Source: Verrucomicrobiales bacterium
Lineage (GTDB): Bacteria > Verrucomicrobiota > Verrucomicrobiia > Verrucomicrobiales > DEV007
Length of the DNA stretch: 39,006 nt
Assembly (NCBI GenBank): GCA_021648365.1
Contig: JAKISY010000038.1
Location: forward strand, 1 to 39,006
Reading direction: 5' to 3'
Of this stretch, positions 35,343 to 39,006 are shown one piece after another. Under the pieces are notes generated by a model. The model was not told the DNA's origin. It did not search any database and saw nothing but the letters and a program-made list of their open reading frames with translations. Each line of letters begins with the position of its first letter. The first letter of the stretch is position 1. The translations under genes and the position numbers were made by a program.

Positions 35343-35784
35343 CGATTAGGTCATCGGGCGTGCTTTGGGAGATCCTGTTAGCTCCCTTTTTTGAGATTGG
35401 CTTCGCTAGTTGCTTTTTACGACTCGCTTCCTCCCAAGCTTCTTCATAGCCATCAAGATTTTTTAGATCTTGATCTGTGATTGGGCCATGATGCTGTTTA
35501 AGGTATGCACGGCCAGCAGTGGTGATTTGGTAAGTGAACTTTTCCGTTGTATGCTTTTCGATAAATTTTGCTTTTACCAACGAGCTCATCGCCCAACCCG
35601 CGCGATTTTGAATATGCGTTTGGCCGGTTTTAGTCCTCGAACTTCGGATCTCTTCTGAGAAAGCAAATTTGTCTGCAATTTTTTGAACTCCAGTCCGCCG
35701 CATAATTGGTTCCTCTGAAGCTAAGTCCAGAAGCGGTTTGAGAAACTCGTCCCAAGTTGGGCACTGGGTTGGATTATTTTGCAT
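35290..35784 (-). CDS. Mrr-N-like winged-helix protein
   Basis: The 164-residue protein begins with a segment typical of the Mrr N-terminal domain (CPTWDEFLKPLLDLASEEP), then a winged-helix pattern (GWAMSSLVKAKFIEKHTTEK followed by FTYQITTAGRAYL) and a short tail (TPDDLIDAAYNDLKRIDSG). In Mrr proteins this domain directs a catalytic domain that is absent here. The downstream DUF3883 protein could supply it in trans. It starts 85 bp after the hsdR stop codon and is probably in the same operon. Confidence 0.8.
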   Translation of the reverse strand: MQNNPTQCPTWDEFLKPLLDLASEEPIMRRTGVQKIADKFAFSEEIRSSRTKTGQTHIQNRAGWAMSSLVKAKFIEKHTTEKFTYQITTAGRAYLKQHHGPITDQDLKNLDGYEEAWEEASRKKQLAKPISKKGANRISQSTPDDLIDAAYNDLKRIDSGYFEE

Positions 35785-35869
35785 AGTATTGTTTTTAATT
35801 TCCGGAAGCTACCTCCACTCAGCCAAATTCCTCAAAGCGCCACTTCGAATCTTTCAGTGGGGAATGCGA

Positions 35870-38800
35870 TCATGTTGTTTGATACTTCTTAAAGTTCTCT
35901 GCCTGCTCGAAGATCTCCTTATACACCTCATCCCGATCAACCGGGGGATAGCCGTTCTCGGCGAGCAGGATGATGAGGTCGACTTTTAGCTCAGCTTTGA
36001 TGTCGGCGCGTTGGCTCCAGTCGGTGTATTTGGCCTTGTCATCGACCACCGCCTTCACCTCCTTGGCGAGCTTGATCAGCTTGTCCTCGGGGTAGTCGAA
36101 ATCGTATTTGTGGGCGAGGGCTTTGAGGATGTCGTAGAAGGATTTTTCCTCCAGGTCGATGCCTAGCTCGGTGAAGGATTCCATCTCGGTTTTGAGGGCT
36201 CCGATCAGGTTGATGATCTCTTCGGAGAAACCATCAAGCACTTCGCTGCGCAGCACGTCGGCTTCGTCGCGTTCGTTGTACCGATTAACCAGATCTTGAA
36301 ACTGCTTGCTGAAATCCACTCCCTTAATGCGGTTGACCTTCTTAAAATCGTCGATGGCCTTCTTGAGCAGCTTTTGCAGCAACTTGATCTTGGTATTGGG
36401 CAGCTTGATCTTGTCGATTTTGGCGAGGTAACCGTCTTCGAAGATGTCGATCTCGGTGGCTCCGTCTTCGCCGAGTTTAAAAATCTCTTCCACGCCGTCG
36501 GCTTGCAGAGCTGCGGAAATCATCTCACGCACCTTGCCATTCATCTGAGCGGTGTCGGGCGCCTCGCCCTTGGTGAGCTTATAGACGATGGATCGCACCG
36601 CCAGGTAGAAGTGGATGGTGTCGCGCTCCTGCTGGGTGAATGCATCGCTGCCGCTACAGATGTCGTAGGCGGCTTTGAGGCGCTTTACCAGCCCCATGAA
36701 GCGCTTCTCGATCTTATCGGTCAACTGGGCGAACTCAGAGGCTTTGTTCAAGCAGTGCAGTTGCTCGACGGGTGTGCCGTTGAAATAGGGCACGGTGTCG
36801 AATTGGTTAAAAAGGCGGGCGAGTAGATCAAGGTGATCTTTGACCACGATGACCGATTGCTCCACCTCTTCGATGTTGGCGCTGTCGCTCTTCGAGTATT
36901 GCGCGAGGGCGAGATTCATCTGCTTTTTGATGCCGATATAGTCGACTACGAGACCCTTTTGTTTGTTCTCATACTTCCGGTTCACCCGCGAGATCGTCTG
37001 GATCAGATTGTGACGCTGGACGGGCTTATCGATGTAGATGGTATCGAGGAAGGGCACATCGAAGCCCGTCAACCACATGTCCACCACAATCGCGATCTTG
37101 AAATTCGACTTGGCATTCTTGAACTGGCGATCCAGCTCCTTACGGTCGTCCTTGCTGCCTACGAGGTCGTAGAGACCCTTCGCATCATCCTTGCCGCGTG
37201 TCATCACCATCTTGATCTGGGAGGGATGAAGCTCCAGCTTCGTCCTGCCTTTGCCGGTGTGTCCCGTATAAAGGTGCGCCATCGCGTTCTTGTCCAATCC
37301 AGCACTCTTTGGATTTCTCAAAATGTATTCAATTGCCCGGTTGAAATGCTCTTCATTCCTGATGAATCGATCCCAATACTCAGCTTGCCAGAAACGTTGT
37401 TGATCAGCCGGGATTCCGAGTTCGAGCGTTAGGTTGCGCTGAAGCGCCCATTTGCCGGTGTAGGATTTCCATGATTGCAAGATCTTCGAGAGATCGTCGT
37501 ATGCCTGAATCAGGACATGCACGTGATTGGGCATGATACTCCATGCCAGTAACCGATACTTTTCACCATCATGATGGCGCAAGGCGCTCATGACGCATTC
37601 CGCTACCTTGGGATGCTTGAGAGCACAGCTGCCGGCTCCCTGATCCAGATAGAACTGCATCTTCTTTCGGCGCTCAAGCGCTCGTTGATCCTCTGGTAGT
37701 TCGGCCAGTTCCACTTCCATCTTCTCAAGCACGTCCTTCGGCATACTGTCAGCTAGCCGAAAGGTGACGGATTGCACCAATCCCTTCTTGTCGCGATGCG
37801 GCAGATTGCGCCGGTGCCATTCTTCAGCGGCCCCAAATGAGCGAGTCAACGATTCCGGGAGTGACGGAGCTCCAGCACCGTCTCCGTCTTCAAAGTCATT
37901 TAAGGTAACGCAGCTGGAGCTACGTTCTCCCAGCAGAGCGATCACGGCTTTGTAAAAGTCGTAGGCGATCTCGCGCTTGCTGCTCACAAACATCGCCTTG
38001 CCGCACACGGTTGCACCTTCGCCGACACGCGTCTCGTAGTGCGCCACGAAATCGGCAGCCAGGGCTTCGATGCGCTGCGGGTCGCCGAGGATGTGGCTCA
38101 TGCTGGCATTGGCCTTCTTGCTCTCTTCGATGGCGTAGTCGCTAGCCCCGCCCTCGGCGCACTCGGCGTAATACTTTTCGATCTCCTCCAGCTTGCTGTT
38201 ATTGAGCAGCACCTTGGCGGCGCGGCCTTCGTAAACGATGCGCACGGTGATTTCGTCGGCCACCGATTCCGTCATCGTGTAGGCGTCCACCACCTCACCG
38301 AAGACATCGAGGGTGGCCTCGATGGGAGTGCCGGTAAATCCGACATAGGTCGCGTTGGGCAGGGAGTCGTGCAGGTACTTGGCGAAGCCGTAGGTGCGTT
38401 TTACCCCGTTCTCGGTGACCCGCACCTTCTGATCGAGGTTGACCTGGCTGCGATGGGCCTCGTCGGAAATGCAGATCACATTGGTGCGTTCAGTCAGCAA
38501 TTGAGCGTCTTCGGTAAACTTGTGGATCGTCGTCAGAAACACGCCTCCGCTTTTGCGTCCTGCCAACAATTCACGAAGCTGCTCCCGGCTCTCAACACTC
38601 ATTACGGTTTCGTCACCGATAAAGTACTTGGCGTTGGTGAATTGTCTTGACAACTGGTCATCTAGATCAGTGCGGTCGGTGATCAGCAGGATGGTCGGGC
38701 TCTCGAATTCAAGGCTCTTCATTAAGAGCCGAGTCAGAAACAGCATCGTGAAGCTTTTGCCGCAGCCGGTCGCGCCGAAATACGTCCCCCCTTTACCGTC

Positions 38801-39006
38801 GCCATCGGGTTTGCGGTGCTGCAAAATGTGTTGGTACAGTTTTTGAGCCGCGTAGAACTGCGGGTATCGGCAGACGATCTTCACTTCCGCTTTGGAAACA
38901 TCGGGGAAATAGATGAAGTGCCGGATCACCTGCCGCAGTCGCCGTTGGTCGAACAGGCCTTGCAACATGGAATGCAGCGAGTCAATGCCGTCTCGCGTGG
39001 CGACTT
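35870..39006 (-). CDS. hsdR: type I restriction enzyme subunit R (HsdR), 5'-partial, with internal RAYT domain
   Basis: The frame is open to the right edge (VATRDGIDSLHS precedes the first Met at 38968), so the N-terminal nuclease part is outside the window. Numbering from that Met: Walker A GATGCGKS 65-72, DEAH 169-172, motif III FTGTP 211-215, a motif IV region AMFVSSKREIAYDFYK 325-340, motif V LTGFDVPFLDTI from 633 and motif VI QTISRVNRK. The C-terminal helical domain ends at FKKYQTT. HsdR translocates DNA and cuts it at a distance when bound to HsdM and HsdS, which would lie upstream outside the window. Between about residues 347 and 580 an extra block encodes a RAYT transposase core without breaking the frame. 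Apart from this block the helicase sequence is continuous and well conserved. Confidence 0.92.
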   Translation of the reverse strand, partial: VATRDGIDSLHSMLQGLFDQRRLRQVIRHFIYFPDVSKAEVKIVCRYPQFYAAQKLYQHILQHRKPDGDGKGGTYFGATGCGKSFTMLFLTRLLMKSLEFESPTILLITDRTDLDDQLSRQFTNAKYFIGDETVMSVESREQLRELLAGRKSGGVFLTTIHKFTEDAQLLTERTNVICISDEAHRSQVNLDQKVRVTENGVKRTYGFAKYLHDSLPNATYVGFTGTPIEATLDVFGEVVDAYTMTESVADEITVRIVYEGRAAKVLLNNSKLEEIEKYYAECAEGGASDYAIEESKKANASMSHILGDPQRIEALAADFVAHYETRVGEGATVCGKAMFVSSKREIAYDFYKAVIALLGERSSSCVTLNDFEDGDGAGAPSLPESLTRSFGAAEEWHRRNLPHRDKKGLVQSVTFRLADSMPKDVLEKMEVELAELPEDQRALERRKKMQFYLDQGAGSCALKHPKVAECVMSALRHHDGEKYRLLAWSIMPNHVHVLIQAYDDLSKILQSWKSYTGKWALQRNLTLELGIPADQQRFWQAEYWDRFIRNEEHFNRAIEYILRNPKSAGLDKNAMAHLYTGHTGKGRTKLELHPSQIKMVMTRGKDDAKGLYDLVGSKDDRKELDRQFKNAKSNFKIAIVVDMWLTGFDVPFLDTIYIDKPVQRHNLIQTISRVNRKYENKQKGLVVDYIGIKKQMNLALAQYSKSDSANIEEVEQSVIVVKDHLDLLARLFNQFDTVPYFNGTPVEQLHCLNKASEFAQLTDKIEKRFMGLVKRLKAAYDICSGSDAFTQQERDTIHFYLAVRSIVYKLTKGEAPDTAQMNGKVREMISAALQADGVEEIFKLGEDGATEIDIFEDGYLAKIDKIKLPNTKIKLLQKLLKKAIDDFKKVNRIKGVDFSKQFQDLVNRYNERDEADVLRSEVLDGFSEEIINLIGALKTEMESFTELGIDLEEKSFYDILKALAHKYDFDYPEDKLIKLAKEVKAVVDDKAKYTDWSQRADIKAELKVDLIILLAENGYPPVDRDEVYKEIFEQAENFKKYQTT
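37225..37244. repeat. REP-like palindrome at the 3' edge of the RAYT insert
   Basis: Arms GATGAAGCT and AGCTTCGTC flank a central CC and pair with one exception. The same plan (nine-base arms, CC or GG centre, AGCT next to it) occurs in the two palindromes at the other edge of the insert. Confidence 0.65.
37863..37882. repeat. REP-like palindrome at the 5' edge of the RAYT insert (first)
   Basis: Arms GACGGAGCT and AGCACCGTC flank CC, with one mismatch. It is the same orientation as the copy at 37225-37244. It lies within the hsdR frame, coding for GAGAPS and its surroundings, so it is translated. Confidence 0.65.
37907..37926. repeat. REP-like palindrome at the 5' edge of the RAYT insert (second, inverted)
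   Basis: Arms AACGCAGCT and AGCTACGTT flank GG, with one mismatch. The GG centre shows that it is inverted relative to 37863-37882. A head-to-head pair 44 bp apart matches the REP/inverse-REP layout known for RAYT loci. Confidence 0.65.

Larger units (their letters stand above)
37223..37930 (-). mobile_element. RAYT (REP-associated tyrosine transposase) inserted in-frame in hsdR
   Basis: Residues about 383-558 of the hsdR frame read as a Y1 transposase: WHRRNLPHRDKKG, SVTFRLADSMPKDVLEKMEV, ALERRKKMQFYLDQG, CVMSALRHHDGEKYRLLAWS, then MPNHVHVLIQ with HUH residues H482 and H484. FWQAEYWDRFIRNEEHFNRA then IEYILRNPKSAGL gives the catalytic Tyr548. The HUH pair and Tyr are intact, so activity is possible. 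No stop codon occurs in the sense frame. No separate terminus is visible, because the RAYT C-terminus runs into helicase sequence after about KLELHPSQI. The block lies between helicase motifs IV and V. Confidence 0.9.

Noticed and set aside
36296..37432. Long plus-strand frames antisense to hsdR (176 and 199 codons)
   Set aside because: They mirror conserved helicase motifs on the other strand, and the composition is that of a shadow frame.

Overview
The window looks like chromosomal DNA of a Verrucomicrobiota (PVC-group) bacterium. This is inferred from the gene families rather than from any marker rRNA. The supporting families are an SHD1-like domain protein, a lipoprotein with SPLxGMPL-type leucine-rich repeats, a remnant of an autotransporter beta-domain, a DUF5009 acyltransferase, two-domain secreted esterases, and many genes without an obvious Shine-Dalgarno sequence. 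No rRNA, tRNA or CRISPR array was recognised. Both ends cut through genes: the 3' end of a small gene at the left edge and the 5' part of hsdR at the right edge.

Layout. 1-2.9 kb: the tail of an unknown gene, a large secreted esterase on the minus strand, and an intact ribbon-helix-helix antitoxin whose PIN toxin survives only as a 49-residue stub. 3-9 kb: housekeeping and signalling genes, namely alaS, a cytoplasmic PAS histidine kinase with an NtrC-type sigma-54 activator, and cutA. 9-12.5 kb: a Xre/RES toxin-antitoxin pair with a promoter that predicts a leaderless mRNA, then a tandem beta-helix secreted polysaccharide-active protein. 12.6-17.3 kb: FMN reductase, KDPG aldolase, an SHD1-like secreted protein, a frameshifted autotransporter remnant and an LRR lipoprotein. 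17.5-21.2 kb: a compact plus-strand cluster of DhnA-type aldolase, Gfo/Idh/MocA dehydrogenase and PfkB kinase, followed by a methyltransferase. This looks like a sugar or polyol catabolic module whose substrate cannot be read from the sequence. 21.3-25.4 kb: infA, an rlmB-like methyltransferase, a BI-1 protein, DUF3147, a nucleotidyltransferase with a small partner, and a Tat-exported phosphoesterase. 25.4-32.5 kb: a frameshifted membrane protein, a conserved unknown, an AraC regulator divergent from a cytochrome P450, a repeat-rich intergenic region, a DUF5009 protein and a zinc alcohol dehydrogenase. 32.5-39 kb: an accessory/defence region with a decayed nucleotidyltransferase, a RelB/RelE-type pair, a DUF3883 nuclease-like protein, an Mrr-N-like winged-helix protein and a type I restriction subunit HsdR.

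The most unusual object is in hsdR. A complete REP-associated tyrosine transposase (RAYT, Y1 HUH family) core lies inside the helicase between motif IV and motif V. The reading frame stays open from one helicase half to the other. The insert is bracketed by short palindromes with a shared AGCT-CC-AGCT core, the architecture expected of a RAYT with its own REP sequences. The window also carries several other dispersed palindromic or MITE-like repeats, and three decayed or frameshifted genes besides the PIN toxin stub.
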